A stretch of DNA of 53,538 nt from a bacterium (GTDB taxonomy: Bacteria > Cyanobacteriota > Vampirovibrionia > Obscuribacterales > JAKAZS01), in assembly GCA_021815785.1 (NCBI GenBank), contig JAKAZS010000009.1:1-53538 (forward strand), in the 5' to 3' direction. The position numbers and the translations under genes are program-made. The notes beneath the pieces are model-generated. The model was not told the origin of the DNA. It ran no database searches and saw nothing but the letters and a program-made list of their open reading frames with translations. Shown one piece after another: positions 1 to 8,628 of the stretch (positions are counted from its first letter, which is position 1; each line of letters opens with the position of its first letter).

Positions 1-207
1 AATTTGGGTGTCGCCAACGGGAGGTGTTTGAGCTACTGGGGCGGTAATTTGGGTGTCGTTACCAGTAGTTTGAGGATTGCTTGAAATACTAGGACCTTGG
101 GCTAATTCATATAATTGCTTACTTAGTTTGATGTTAGTTTGAGGATTCTTTTCAACACTATATTTTACATTATTAAAGTATAACCATTCTTCCATCGACT
201 CTTTCAT
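1..207 (-). CDS. Hypothetical protein, N-terminal part (cut by window edge)
   Basis: The first 69 codons of a minus-strand gene are present and the rest lies outside the window. The ATG at 207 is preceded by GGAG about 12 bases upstream. The product starts MKESMEEWLYFNNVKYSVEK and then becomes rich in Gln, Thr, Pro and Asn. The short element 'DTQI' is repeated (a 13-base element is seen at 1-13 and 47-59), which suggests the start of a low-complexity linker or repeat region. No signal peptide or known domain is visible, and the function is unknown. It lies downstream of the minus-strand gene ending at 332 and could be cotranscribed with it across a 124-base gap. Confidence 0.6.
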   Translation of the reverse strand, partial: MKESMEEWLYFNNVKYSVEKNPQTNIKLSKQLYELAQGPSISSNPQTTGNDTQITAPVAQTPPVGDTQI

Positions 208-331
208 GATTAAAATGTACTCCTAGCAATAAGTAAAATATGGATTTTAGAGAAAGTATAAATTATTAATTGATTAAGTGAATGCGTAAAAATACCATAA
301 AGCTTTAAAATTAATCTTTATTTGAAAAAAT

Positions 332-1561
332 TTAATCTGGTTTATCAAAAATTAAATGATTTACATTGCCTAAAGTCCAGGCACCAAGAATATAAGTCAT
401 TCGTGCGGCCGTGGTTTCAGCTGGCATAAGCATTGAAGCTCCCATTAATAAACTGGAAAATGGAGTTGGTTTTAAAAATTGTGAATATTGGGTTTCACCA
501 TTTCCTTTAGGTAAGATTGCGTTTATGGCCAGGCTGGCAATTGAGCCACCAAGACCATAAGTTACTACTGATGCCATATTTGGAGCCGATAGGGCTACGG
601 GTAAAAATAGTCCGTTAAAGAGCCAATTGGCATCATGGTGATTTTGTTGGGTAAATAATCTGTCGACATAATCATTAGCTGAAACAGCTAAACCAGCTAT
701 AGCAGCTCCTTTTACAAATTCGCCAGCTAATTCAGGAACGCTATTAACCCCAAAGATATCGCTGTGATCGCTAATGAATTCATTGGGTTTAATTAATTTG
801 GGTGAATTAATTAAATTATCTAATTTATTACCAACACTATTGTTTAAATAATGGCTAAAGGCAAAAAAGCTATCCTCGCCATTAATTTCTGGGTGGAGGT
901 TTTTGACAAATTTTTCACTGTAATCAGCAAAATCAGTGTTAATATCGCCACCTTGATCAACGCTATAATTTGGAGTTTGAACTGTATGTGGGGTATTTTT
1001 TGTGGAAAGGTTTTGCCATTTTGTTTTGACATCATTATAATAATGGCTGAATTTTGTATCGTTAGGTATTTTTGCCGTGATTTGCTTGTCGATAAATTTT
1101 ACGGCATAAGGAATTGGCCCACCGCCAAGTAGGCCACCTAAACCACCATAAACGAGCATTCGGCTATAGTCAATTGGCGTATTGAATTGACTATCAGGCG
1201 AAGGGTTCGGTGGCTGGTTAGGGTTAGCTAGTTGACTGACTGAGTTCCAGGGAATACTTCCGGGATTCCACTGCGTAGAATCTGGTGGGCGATAAGTAAT
1301 GTCGTTAGCACTACCTGAATTTTTCAGGTTTGCTAAAGTTGAACTGTTGCTGGGTAAGGGTATTATCGGTGAATCATTAGCTGTTTGGGGGTTGAGCGCT
1401 CCACCTTGGGTATCCGTAAAGCCATTAGTTGAATTATTTAAATCATTAGGATTAAAATTTGGATTGGTGGAATAATTTTTAACGGCATTTTGCAGGTTAA
1501 TTTTACCTTGGTCATTTTGGGTGGACTTTACCTGGTTAATAAATTGTTCTAGGTTGCCCAT
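332..1561 (-). CDS. Hypothetical protein with Asn/Pro-rich N-terminus and hydrophobic C-terminal half
   Basis: A 409-residue protein I do not recognise. I chose the ATG at 1561 because GAGG lies about 6 bases upstream; a TTG four codons earlier is possible but lacks a better site. Residues 1 to about 130 are Asn-, Pro-, Gln- and Ser-rich and probably disordered. Several Gly/Ala-rich hydrophobic stretches follow: around 138-155 (LVYGGLGGLLGGGPIP), around 280-300, and several in the last 95 residues. These could be membrane segments or amphipathic helices. There is no N-terminal signal peptide. It is divergent from msrA, so the 1562-1686 gap probably holds both promoters. Long open frames on the opposite strand inside it look like by-products of codon composition. 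Confidence 0.7.
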   Translation of the reverse strand: MGNLEQFINQVKSTQNDQGKINLQNAVKNYSTNPNFNPNDLNNSTNGFTDTQGGALNPQTANDSPIIPLPSNSSTLANLKNSGSANDITYRPPDSTQWNPGSIPWNSVSQLANPNQPPNPSPDSQFNTPIDYSRMLVYGGLGGLLGGGPIPYAVKFIDKQITAKIPNDTKFSHYYNDVKTKWQNLSTKNTPHTVQTPNYSVDQGGDINTDFADYSEKFVKNLHPEINGEDSFFAFSHYLNNSVGNKLDNLINSPKLIKPNEFISDHSDIFGVNSVPELAGEFVKGAAIAGLAVSANDYVDRLFTQQNHHDANWLFNGLFLPVALSAPNMASVVTYGLGGSIASLAINAILPKGNGETQYSQFLKPTPFSSLLMGASMLMPAETTAARMTYILGAWTLGNVNHLIFDKPD

Positions 1562-1686
1562 ATTTTGCCTCAATGAAAAATTCTAGAAATTAGCTAATTT
1601 TTTGCTGAATTATAATTTATAATATACAGAAGATTAAAAAAATTAAAAGCGTAATTACCGTAAATTAAACCAAGGAATGATTAAAA

Positions 1687-2244
1687 ATGTTCAAAAAAAT
1701 TATTGGGTTAAGTTTAATGGTATGTTTAGGATTAGGAATGTTATTTAATATGGTGGTCAATGCCAATGAAGGAGAACCTAAAATGGAAATAGCTGTGTTT
1801 GCTGCTGGTTGTTTTTGGGGAGTTGAGGAACATTTTCGCACATTAAAAGGGGTGATTTCGACTCGGGTTGGTTATTGTGGTGGTGATTACTGCGATCCGG
1901 ATTATCAGACAGTTTGTACGGGAAGGACTAATCATGCTGAAAGTGTCGAAATTGAGTATAATCCTAATTTGATTTCTTATAATGAATTATTAAAGGTTTT
2001 CTGGACAAGTCATGACCCAACAACGCCAAATCGTCAAGGTCCAGATTTTGGTACCCAATATCGTTCAATTATTTTTTACACTAATAAAGATCAAGAAAAA
2101 CTGGCTAATGAATCTAAACTTAAAATGGCAAAATCATTTCAAAGCCCAATTGTAACTGAAATATTACCCCTTAGTGATTTTTATCAAGCTGAAGAATATC
2201 ATCAAAAATATTTATTAAAACATGGTCAAAATATGTGTCATTAA
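1687..2244 (+). CDS. msrA: Peptide-methionine (S)-S-oxide reductase MsrA, exported
   Basis: MsrA reduces the S-epimer of methionine sulfoxide, free or in proteins, to methionine. The family signature GCFWG is at residues 41-45 with catalytic Cys42, followed by the conserved regions HAESVEIEYNP, GTQYRSIIFYT and YQAEEYHQKYL. A Cys near the C-terminus (about residue 184) could serve as the resolving cysteine. Residues 1-26 form a signal peptide (MFKKIIGLSLMVCLGLG, cleavage near VNA-NE), so the enzyme should act outside the cytoplasm on oxidised envelope proteins. AAGGAA lies upstream of the ATG. At 185 residues including the leader it is of normal length. A decayed copy lies directly downstream. 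Confidence 0.95.
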   Translation: MFKKIIGLSLMVCLGLGMLFNMVVNANEGEPKMEIAVFAAGCFWGVEEHFRTLKGVISTRVGYCGGDYCDPDYQTVCTGRTNHAESVEIEYNPNLISYNELLKVFWTSHDPTTPNRQGPDFGTQYRSIIFYTNKDQEKLANESKLKMAKSFQSPIVTEILPLSDFYQAEEYHQKYLLKHGQNMCH

Positions 2245-2330
2245 TTGACCCTGGCTTAAGGTAACGATGGCTAAATTTTATATTGAACCAATACTTCTAA
2301 CTTTGTGATTAACTAAAATTGAGAATTAAT

Positions 2331-2613
2331 ATGATAAAAATGTTTAAAAAAAATATTTGGCTAAATTTAATGGTGTCATTTGCTTTAATTATTTCATTTA
2401 ATGTAACAGTTAAGGCTACCGAAGCTAGTAATGACAAAATTAAAATGGCCGAAGCTGTATCAAAAAAAACTGGCTACTGCAACTAAACTTAAAATGGCTC
2501 ATAAATTAAATCGACCAATTATAACTGAAATACTACCAGTTAATGATTACAATCATTTTGAAGAAGAGACCTATCGCCAAAAATATTTATTAAAACATGG
2601 TTATAAATTCTAA
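2331..2613 (+). pseudogene. Decayed second msrA copy (internal deletion and frameshift)
   Basis: Starting at the ATG at 2331, the frame gives an MsrA-like leader (MFKKNIWLNLMVSFALIISF) and then KIKMAEAV, and stops at 2484-2486. In the +1 frame the sequence continues to 2613 as KLATATKLKMAHKLNRPIIT, EILPVNDY and YRQKYLLKHG, matching the C-terminal end of the intact upstream MsrA (SKLKMAKSFQSPIVTEILPL; YHQKYLLKHG). The whole middle of the enzyme, including GCFWG, is missing. The frame change lies in an A8 run at about 2462-2469. It looks like a tandem duplicate that lost its core and then shifted frame. A translated remnant cannot be a working reductase. Confidence 0.8.
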
Positions 2614-2725
2614 TGGATAGAGTAAAGCCTATTGTAAAATTTAAACATTCTTATTGTCTATTTGTTCTTTGAAATTTTACTTGTATTTAAGTATTTAATT
2701 AAAGGTAAAAATTAGCTACAAATTT

Positions 2726-2741
2726 TAAAAGCCTAAAGGCT
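2726..2741 (-). terminator. Possible weak rho-independent terminator
   Basis: Read on the minus strand, a short hairpin (AGCC-TTTA-GGCT) is followed by TTTT. It lies 25-40 bases after the stop of the tandem-repeat gene at 2766-3374. The stem is only 4-5 base pairs, so the call is tentative. Confidence 0.3.
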
Positions 2742-2761
2742 GTTATGGTAAAAAAAAACAT

Positions 2762-3146
2762 GGCGTTACCATTGCTGCGTTGGCATAATGCGTGCTGGCA
2801 AACCACCATTACCAGGAAAAAACATGGCGTTGCCATTACCCGTTGGCATAATGCGTGATGGTAAACCACCATTACCAGGAAAAACCATGGCGTTGCCATT
2901 GCCCGTTGACATAATGCGTGTTGGTAAACCACCATTACCAGGAAAAACCATGGCGTTGCCATTACCCGTTGGCATAATGCGTGATGGTAAACCACCATTA
3001 CCAGGAAAAACCATGGCGTTGCCATTGCCCGTTGACATAATGCGTGATGGTAAACCACCATTACCAGGAAAAACCATGGCGTTGCCATTGCCCGTTGACA
3101 TAATGCGTGTTGGTAAACCACCATTACCAGGAAAAACCATGGCGTT
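2762..3146. repeat. 63-bp tandem repeat array, six copies
   Basis: The element beginning GGCGTT recurs at 2762, 2826, 2889, 2952, 3015, 3078 and 3141. The period is exactly 63 bp, except that the first copy (the 3' end of the coding strand) is 64 bp. Copies differ at only a few positions, so the array looks recently expanded and probably varies in number between strains. Confidence 0.95.
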
Positions 3147-3374
3147 ATGGTTGCGGTGAAAGAAATTAAAAAAATTGGCAATGCGATGTTTAGTCGTTAC
3201 ATTATTGATTGTATTTATCGATGAATTATTAAAATTGCTGTTTGTCGTTGAATTGACTTTGTCGGGCATTTGCAAACCAGTGTTTCCATTAATATCATTA
3301 GACTGAGCAAAAGCTAAGTTGCCCGAACATAAAGTTTGGCATATGATTATTGTAGTAATAATGTAATTGTTCAT
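2766..3374 (-). CDS. Small secreted protein of 21-residue tandem repeats
   Basis: A 202-residue protein. Residues 1-23 look like a signal peptide (MNNYIITTIIICQTLCSGNL, cleavage near AFA-QS). An Asn/Ser/Thr-rich spacer follows, then six copies of a 21-residue unit with core AMVFPGNGGLPSRIMPTGNG, varying mainly at T/S/A before RIM and S/P after it. The last DNA copy carries one extra base relative to the others, which shifts the frame and gives the tail PTQQW and the stop. No domain is recognised; Gly/Asn/Pro-rich repeats would suit a structural or surface role. I see no convincing ribosome-binding site. Because the unit is 63 bp, two other frames also stay open, but only this one has a leader peptide. 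Confidence 0.65.
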   Translation of the reverse strand: MNNYIITTIIICQTLCSGNLAFAQSNDINGNTGLQMPDKVNSTTNSNFNNSSINTINNVTTKHRIANFFNFFHRNHNAMVFPGNGGLPTRIMSTGNGNAMVFPGNGGLPSRIMSTGNGNAMVFPGNGGLPSRIMPTGNGNAMVFPGNGGLPTRIMSTGNGNAMVFPGNGGLPSRIMPTGNGNAMFFPGNGGLPARIMPTQQW

Positions 3375-3447
3375 ATATGTGTGTGTTTAAGAGAACCAGC
3401 TTAATTCTAATTATAACTTAACTTTAAAATTTAGATGAGGTATTATT

Positions 3448-3473
3448 AGTTTAAATTAGATCGAATTTAAACT
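3448..3473. promoter_or_regulatory. 26-bp perfect dyad upstream of the kinase pair
   Basis: AGTTTAAATT (3448-3457) and its exact inverse AATTTAAACT (3464-3473) flank the six bases AGATCG. The dyad ends 15 bases before the first kinase ATG and is followed by five T's. It could be an operator for a dimeric regulator or an RNA hairpin close to the start codon. It also lies in the divergent gap shared with the tandem-repeat gene. Confidence 0.45.
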
Positions 3474-3488
3474 TTTTAGATTAATTTT

Positions 3489-4919
3489 ATGACTGAACAC
3501 CAAATAGCAATTTCCTATAATTCTAGATTACGAAAGTTAAACATTATTTTACTTTGTTTGTTTTTGCCAGTATGGAGTATGATTTTGCCATTATTTTTAA
3601 TACTTTTTATCGGCTGGAATACTGTTACTCAATCGCATTTAAATCTGTGGCTTACGATATTTATTGTTGGGATTTTCGGTATATTTATATTAGCTGGTTT
3701 TTGGCTTTCATACATGGCTGAAGATGACAAAATCTATTTATCGAAAAATGGGTTGATTTTTCCTTGGTTTTTCTCTTACCAATTAGCCAATAATTTAAGA
3801 CTATCCTGGTCTAAACTTAGGCATGCTGAATTAATTACTGAAAATAACTCTCGTTCGAAAATTCTATTATTAGATTTTGCCAATGTTACTTTATTACCTT
3901 TAAATTTAAAGTATTTAAAAAATAACGATATTGAAGATTTGCTGTTAGCTATAGAATTATGGGGGATTAATTGTAAACGGTCAGATGAATTAATTCAATA
4001 TCAAAATTTAATTCAAAATTCTAATAAAGGATTAGACCAAATAAGTTATACTCAGTTATGGCAGGAAGAATTATCTCGCAGATTTAATGCCATAACTTTT
4101 ATTCCTTTAGAACCTAATCATAAATTGCAAAATGGCCAACTTACTGTTATTCGGCAATTAGCCTTTGGCGGATTTTCGGCAATTTATCTGGTGCAAAAAG
4201 CACAAGCACAATTATTTGTTTTAAAAGAAGCAGTTGTGCCGCAAAATTGTGATTTGGCTCAAAAATTAATGGCCGAAAAATATTTAAGTAGAGAATTTGC
4301 CATGTTGACAAAGTTAAATCATCCTCAGATTGCTCAGATCTACGATTGTTTTGTTGAAGCAGAACGTAATTATCTTTTAATAGAATATATTAATGGTATT
4401 GATTTGCGTCAATATGTAAGGCAAAATGGAGTTTTTAATGAATACCAGGTAATTGATATAGCGATTCAGTTAAGTTTAATTTTAGAATATTTACATAACT
4501 GCAATCCTTGTATAATACATCGTGATTTTACGCCTGATAATATTGTGTTTAAAAACGAAACAGAAATTGTTGTGATTGATTTTGGCTGTGCTAATGAATT
4601 TTTGGGTACAGCTACTGGTACTTTGGTTGGTAAACAGGCTTATATTGCTCCCGAACAATTTCGGGGTCAAGCCAGTCCGCAAAGTGATTTATATGCTTTA
4701 GGTGGAAGTTTATTTTATCTGTTAACGGGGCAGGATCCTATTCCTTTAACACAAACCATAACCAAAGATACATTGCCAGGCATTAGTGATAATATGAATA
4801 ATTTAATTAGTAATTTGACTTGTTTTGAAAGTAGTCAGCGGTTGCAGACAATAGGCGAAGTCTTAAAATTATTAAAATCCCTGAAAAGCTTTTCAGCAGA
4901 TTCTGTTAAAGGAAATTAA
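3489..4919 (+). CDS. Membrane Ser/Thr protein kinase (two TM helices, PH-like region, kinase)
   Basis: A 476-residue Hanks-type kinase. Residues about 18-45 and 54-78 are membrane helices. Residues about 80-165 form a beta-rich stretch resembling a PH-like domain, and SYTQLW (186-191) precedes the catalytic domain (about 220-465). Kinase landmarks: glycine loop FGGFSAIYLV, ATP-binding Lys246 in VLKEA, catalytic loop HRDFTPDN (His344; Thr replaces the usual Lys of HRDLKPEN), metal-binding DFG at 364-366, and an APEQFRGQAS activation/P+1 segment. The kinase faces the cytoplasm if the N-terminus is inside. It is followed after 6 bases by a second kinase of the same plan, so they form an operon. 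No strong Shine-Dalgarno sequence is visible. The substrate is unknown; the missing Lys in the catalytic loop may affect activity. Confidence 0.9.
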   Translation: MTEHQIAISYNSRLRKLNIILLCLFLPVWSMILPLFLILFIGWNTVTQSHLNLWLTIFIVGIFGIFILAGFWLSYMAEDDKIYLSKNGLIFPWFFSYQLANNLRLSWSKLRHAELITENNSRSKILLLDFANVTLLPLNLKYLKNNDIEDLLLAIELWGINCKRSDELIQYQNLIQNSNKGLDQISYTQLWQEELSRRFNAITFIPLEPNHKLQNGQLTVIRQLAFGGFSAIYLVQKAQAQLFVLKEAVVPQNCDLAQKLMAEKYLSREFAMLTKLNHPQIAQIYDCFVEAERNYLLIEYINGIDLRQYVRQNGVFNEYQVIDIAIQLSLILEYLHNCNPCIIHRDFTPDNIVFKNETEIVVIDFGCANEFLGTATGTLVGKQAYIAPEQFRGQASPQSDLYALGGSLFYLLTGQDPIPLTQTITKDTLPGISDNMNNLISNLTCFESSQRLQTIGEVLKLLKSLKSFSADSVKGN

Positions 4920-4925
4920 AAGATT

Positions 4926-7900
4926 ATGGCTAATGATGATAATATTGATGATCAAATTTCTGTTCATGAAACTGCGGGTAAAATGGATCCCGAATTTAAA
5001 AATATTGAACCAACTAAAACCTCGTTGGCCTTTGAAATAAAACAGGAATTTTATAATAAAATCTTGTCTATGTTTCCTTCGGTTCGCTTGGGGATTTTGC
5101 TTATCCTGTTTCAGATTGGTGTAGCTTATGGAGCTATTATGAGGATTTTAGCTTTGCTTCAGGAAATTTTTGATCCATTCCAGAACCCTGTTTATTATGG
5201 TGTGATCGCTTTAGTCCTTGTATTAATTTTTTTTGGGGCTTCATACTTATGGATTTATTCAAGTTTTACAAAAATATATTTGGCAATTAAACCATTTCTT
5301 CGTAATAATAACAAATTAGCCAGTCCAAAATTTATTCCTTTATTAGGTATTGTAAATTCTTTAGTGATTTTAATACCAATAATTTCTTATTCTTACTTGT
5401 ATATTTTTATTAATCTAATTCCGGGTATATTATACTTTGCACTGCTTTTCACCAGTGTGATTTTAAATATAACTTTTTGGCATTGGTTGTATCAATTAAG
5501 CGTTGTCTTGAATGATAGCTTGCATGTGCCAGGATTTAAATTTGTTAATGAGCGAAATACCTTGTTAATTGTTGCGATTTTATTTTTTCCGTTTCTTTAT
5601 CTTATTTTATTAATGCCAATGTTATGGTTAATTACTGCCGTGGTTTATATTGGCTGTGTCAAGCAGCTAATACAACATTTGGTTAAAAGTGAAGAATTGT
5701 CATCGCCTAACAAATATATTATCAATTATGAACAGAATAATAATATATTAAATATGATTTTACGCCGTTCTATTGGACATAGCCTTAAAAGGGAAAGCAG
5801 CATTTTAAAACTTGTGCTGGTAATTATTAGTCTTGGCGGTGGTGGGTTTATTTTAAATAGAATTATTAGCAATTTACTAGTTGTTAACGAATCGGTTAAA
5901 CCAGTTATAATTACCCAATCTGTTAATCTTAGTCATTTGGCTAGTCCTAGTACAAATTCTACCCTGGAATGGTTCTTAAAGTTATTATTGTTTGGGTTTG
6001 GTTTAAGTTTTGGGTTTATTTATATTTATCTAAATAATAAAAAACTTGAAATAAATCGTCAAGGAATTAAACTTTATTTACAACTATTCAAGAATTGGAC
6101 GATAAATATTAATTATTTAAATTGGCCGGATATTACTTCGTTAGCTTTAGCAAGAACAGCTAAGGCTAATGAAACAATCGTCTTTATGGCTAGTTCAGGA
6201 AAAAAATTAGTAATTAATTTAAATATGCTTAACAGCCTTTCTGACCGAGAAAATATTTTAAAGGCAATTGAAACCTGGGCACCTAACCTTAAACGTGATT
6301 ATGATACGATTCAAGCCCTTACTGTGCCTAGTAATTTTAGTTATACGCAATTGTGGCTAGAGGCTTTAGCTGGACCACCTAAACGCGATAACTTACGGCC
6401 TTTAGCTAATGAAAGTCAAATTAAGCATAATGCTTACACTGTTAATAATATAATTGCTATAGGTGGTCAAGGCACAGCTTATTTGGCTACTGATAATTTG
6501 ACTAATGAAGTGGTAGTTTTAAAAGAATTTATTTTACCAGTTTATGTAGATATTGGCGTACGTAAGAAAGCTTTAGAAAATTTTGAACATGAAGCTAAAA
6601 TATTAAAGTCAATTAAGCATCCGCAAATTGTAAAGTTAATTGATTTTTTTGTCGAAGATTATCGTGCATATCTGGTCTTGGAATATATTAATGGTATTTC
6701 TTTGCGAAAATATATTATTGCTAATAATGTTTTCTCGCAAACCAAAGTAATTGATATAGCTAGACAAATAGCTCATATTCTCAAGTATTTACATGATTTA
6801 GATCCACCCATAATTCACCGTGATTTAACGCCAGATAATTTAATTATGGATAATTCTGGGCTGATTAAAATTATTGACTTTAATGTTGCTAAACAAATTG
6901 AATCTACGGCTACTGGTACTATAGTTGGTAAATATGCTTATCTTCCTCCTGAACAGTTTCGCGGTCAAGCCTGTATTCAAAGTGATATATATGCATTTGG
7001 AGCTAGTTTATATTTTTTATTAATTGGTAAGGACCCGATTCCAATTAGTGAGGCCCAAGTAAAAGCAGAAACGCCTCAAATAAATAGTAAATTAGCTTAT
7101 ATTATTAATAAAGCTACCAAAATTAATCTTAGTGAACGGTATCAAAATATTCAAGATTTGATTGACGATTTGGCTGATTTGGCTAGTAATGTTGATGACA
7201 TGACACCGTCTGACGTAATTCCCCAACCAAATATTCTAGCTGGACTAAATATTAGCCATTTGCCTGAGGCTAAACTAAATACGACTAATAATATTTTTAC
7301 CCCACTAGCTAAAGATATTAAAATTAACGTTAAAGCTGAACAAATCAATAATCTGAATATCGTTCAGGATGATTTAGCTAAGCCATCATCAGTTATTAAT
7401 ACCAAAGGACAAAATATATTTAACATAAGTCCAGGGTTATTTTTCTTCGATAGATTTAAAATTAAGCCTAACCAGATTTTGGCTTGGTTTAAAAATTTAT
7501 TTAATTATTATAATTATATTGAAAAATTTGCCCTTATAATGATTTTATTTGTGTTTTTCTGGATTTTGTCACCAAAGCCATTTCATTATTATTTTGATCG
7601 GCAATTTTATACTAATCCTCATTTGTGCATAGCTAAGCATCAGTTAGAATGTCCGAAAATTTTCGGGTTGATTCCAATTAGTTTTATGTATTCGACTTAT
7701 TTTGAAAAGTATCATAATAAGCTTTTCAATCACCTGGTTAATTATACTTATGTCATTGATGAAGGTAAAAAAGCTTTAGTTCTAGACCCTAAATCATATG
7801 ATGCCTGTATATTATTAAGTGATTGTTATAGTCATAATAAAAATTATCAAAAGGTTTTGGCCTATGCTAAACAGGCTATTAGTATAAACCCGCATAATTA

Positions 7901-8627
7901 TCTAGGCTATGAATATGCCGCATTAGCTTGTCAAAAGCTTTACTATATCGATGAAGGGTATAATTATTCGATTACTGGTGCTAAGTTAATTGCTGATTTT
8001 TATAATATTAATAGTCATAATGATTTAGAAAAGTTGAATAGTTTATTGTTATCAGTTGTTCAAAAATATAATCTTGAATTAAATATATTTAGTTATCTAA
8101 ATTATGAGCCAGAGTTGGCCTTAAAAACATTTTTAAAAGAGGATAATTACGGTAATGTATTTGAGTATAAATGGTTATTGCAGCATAATGATAAAAATCT
8201 CTATGTTCTTGGTATTTTAACTAAGTCGATTGGGTATCTGGAACTGGCTCCAGTATCCCTTAAGCACCAATGGCCGGACTTACAAAAAGGGCTGTTACTG
8301 CTTGAAGAAACTAAGCAAACCAGCCCTAATTGTGCCAGTTTATTTGCGCTACGTGGCAATATTTATCTGCGGATGGCTTCATTAGATAAAGTAGAATCCA
8401 AGCGTAAAATTTACCGTAACATGGCAGTTGAGCAATTTAACCAAGCCTTACAAATTGAGCCTGATAATCTTTATGCGTTATTAAGTAAAGCCCAGATAAA
8501 TTATAAGTTAAATAATTATAAAGCTGCCCGTATTGACTTAAATCATATTTTAAAACTAAATAATAATCCGGCCTTTATTAAAGAAGCTAAACGTTTAATT
8601 GAAACAATGAAAGACGAACCAAGCTAA
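4926..8627 (+). CDS. Large membrane Ser/Thr kinase with C-terminal TPR repeats
   Basis: A 1233-residue protein with about six or more membrane helices in residues 45-370, then a PH-like beta region (about 370-460) and SYTQLW (472-477), both shared with the preceding kinase. The kinase domain (about 500-765) has the loop IGGQGTAYLA, Lys533 in VLKEF, HRDLTPDN (His631) and DFN at 651-653, where Asn replaces the Gly of DFG, followed by PPEQFRGQAC. After a linker, one more helix lies near 870-885. The remainder, probably on the other side of the membrane, holds TPR-like helical pairs (about 945-1010 and 1150-1225, e.g. AVEQFNQALQIEPDN). The plan suggests a sensor-effector that links a protein-interaction tail to kinase output. 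The gene ends one base before the convergent stop of the ATPase gene. Confidence 0.9.
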   Translation: MANDDNIDDQISVHETAGKMDPEFKNIEPTKTSLAFEIKQEFYNKILSMFPSVRLGILLILFQIGVAYGAIMRILALLQEIFDPFQNPVYYGVIALVLVLIFFGASYLWIYSSFTKIYLAIKPFLRNNNKLASPKFIPLLGIVNSLVILIPIISYSYLYIFINLIPGILYFALLFTSVILNITFWHWLYQLSVVLNDSLHVPGFKFVNERNTLLIVAILFFPFLYLILLMPMLWLITAVVYIGCVKQLIQHLVKSEELSSPNKYIINYEQNNNILNMILRRSIGHSLKRESSILKLVLVIISLGGGGFILNRIISNLLVVNESVKPVIITQSVNLSHLASPSTNSTLEWFLKLLLFGFGLSFGFIYIYLNNKKLEINRQGIKLYLQLFKNWTININYLNWPDITSLALARTAKANETIVFMASSGKKLVINLNMLNSLSDRENILKAIETWAPNLKRDYDTIQALTVPSNFSYTQLWLEALAGPPKRDNLRPLANESQIKHNAYTVNNIIAIGGQGTAYLATDNLTNEVVVLKEFILPVYVDIGVRKKALENFEHEAKILKSIKHPQIVKLIDFFVEDYRAYLVLEYINGISLRKYIIANNVFSQTKVIDIARQIAHILKYLHDLDPPIIHRDLTPDNLIMDNSGLIKIIDFNVAKQIESTATGTIVGKYAYLPPEQFRGQACIQSDIYAFGASLYFLLIGKDPIPISEAQVKAETPQINSKLAYIINKATKINLSERYQNIQDLIDDLADLASNVDDMTPSDVIPQPNILAGLNISHLPEAKLNTTNNIFTPLAKDIKINVKAEQINNLNIVQDDLAKPSSVINTKGQNIFNISPGLFFFDRFKIKPNQILAWFKNLFNYYNYIEKFALIMILFVFFWILSPKPFHYYFDRQFYTNPHLCIAKHQLECPKIFGLIPISFMYSTYFEKYHNKLFNHLVNYTYVIDEGKKALVLDPKSYDACILLSDCYSHNKNYQKVLAYAKQAISINPHNYLGYEYAALACQKLYYIDEGYNYSITGAKLIADFYNINSHNDLEKLNSLLLSVVQKYNLELNIFSYLNYEPELALKTFLKEDNYGNVFEYKWLLQHNDKNLYVLGILTKSIGYLELAPVSLKHQWPDLQKGLLLLEETKQTSPNCASLFALRGNIYLRMASLDKVESKRKIYRNMAVEQFNQALQIEPDNLYALLSKAQINYKLNNYKAARIDLNHILKLNNNPAFIKEAKRLIETMKDEPS

Positions 8628-8628
8628 T

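Noticed and set aside
2331-2613. Programmed frameshift at the A8 run giving a functional short MsrA
   Set aside because: Even with the shift, the GCFWG active site and the middle of the enzyme are missing.
2762-3146. CRISPR-like repeat array
   Set aside because: The units are directly joined and coding, with no unique spacers and no cas genes.
2699-3181. Alternative frames through the 63-bp repeats (160 residues minus, 123 residues plus)
   Set aside because: They are open because the period is a multiple of three. Neither has a signal peptide or a start with a ribosome-binding site, unlike the 202-residue frame.
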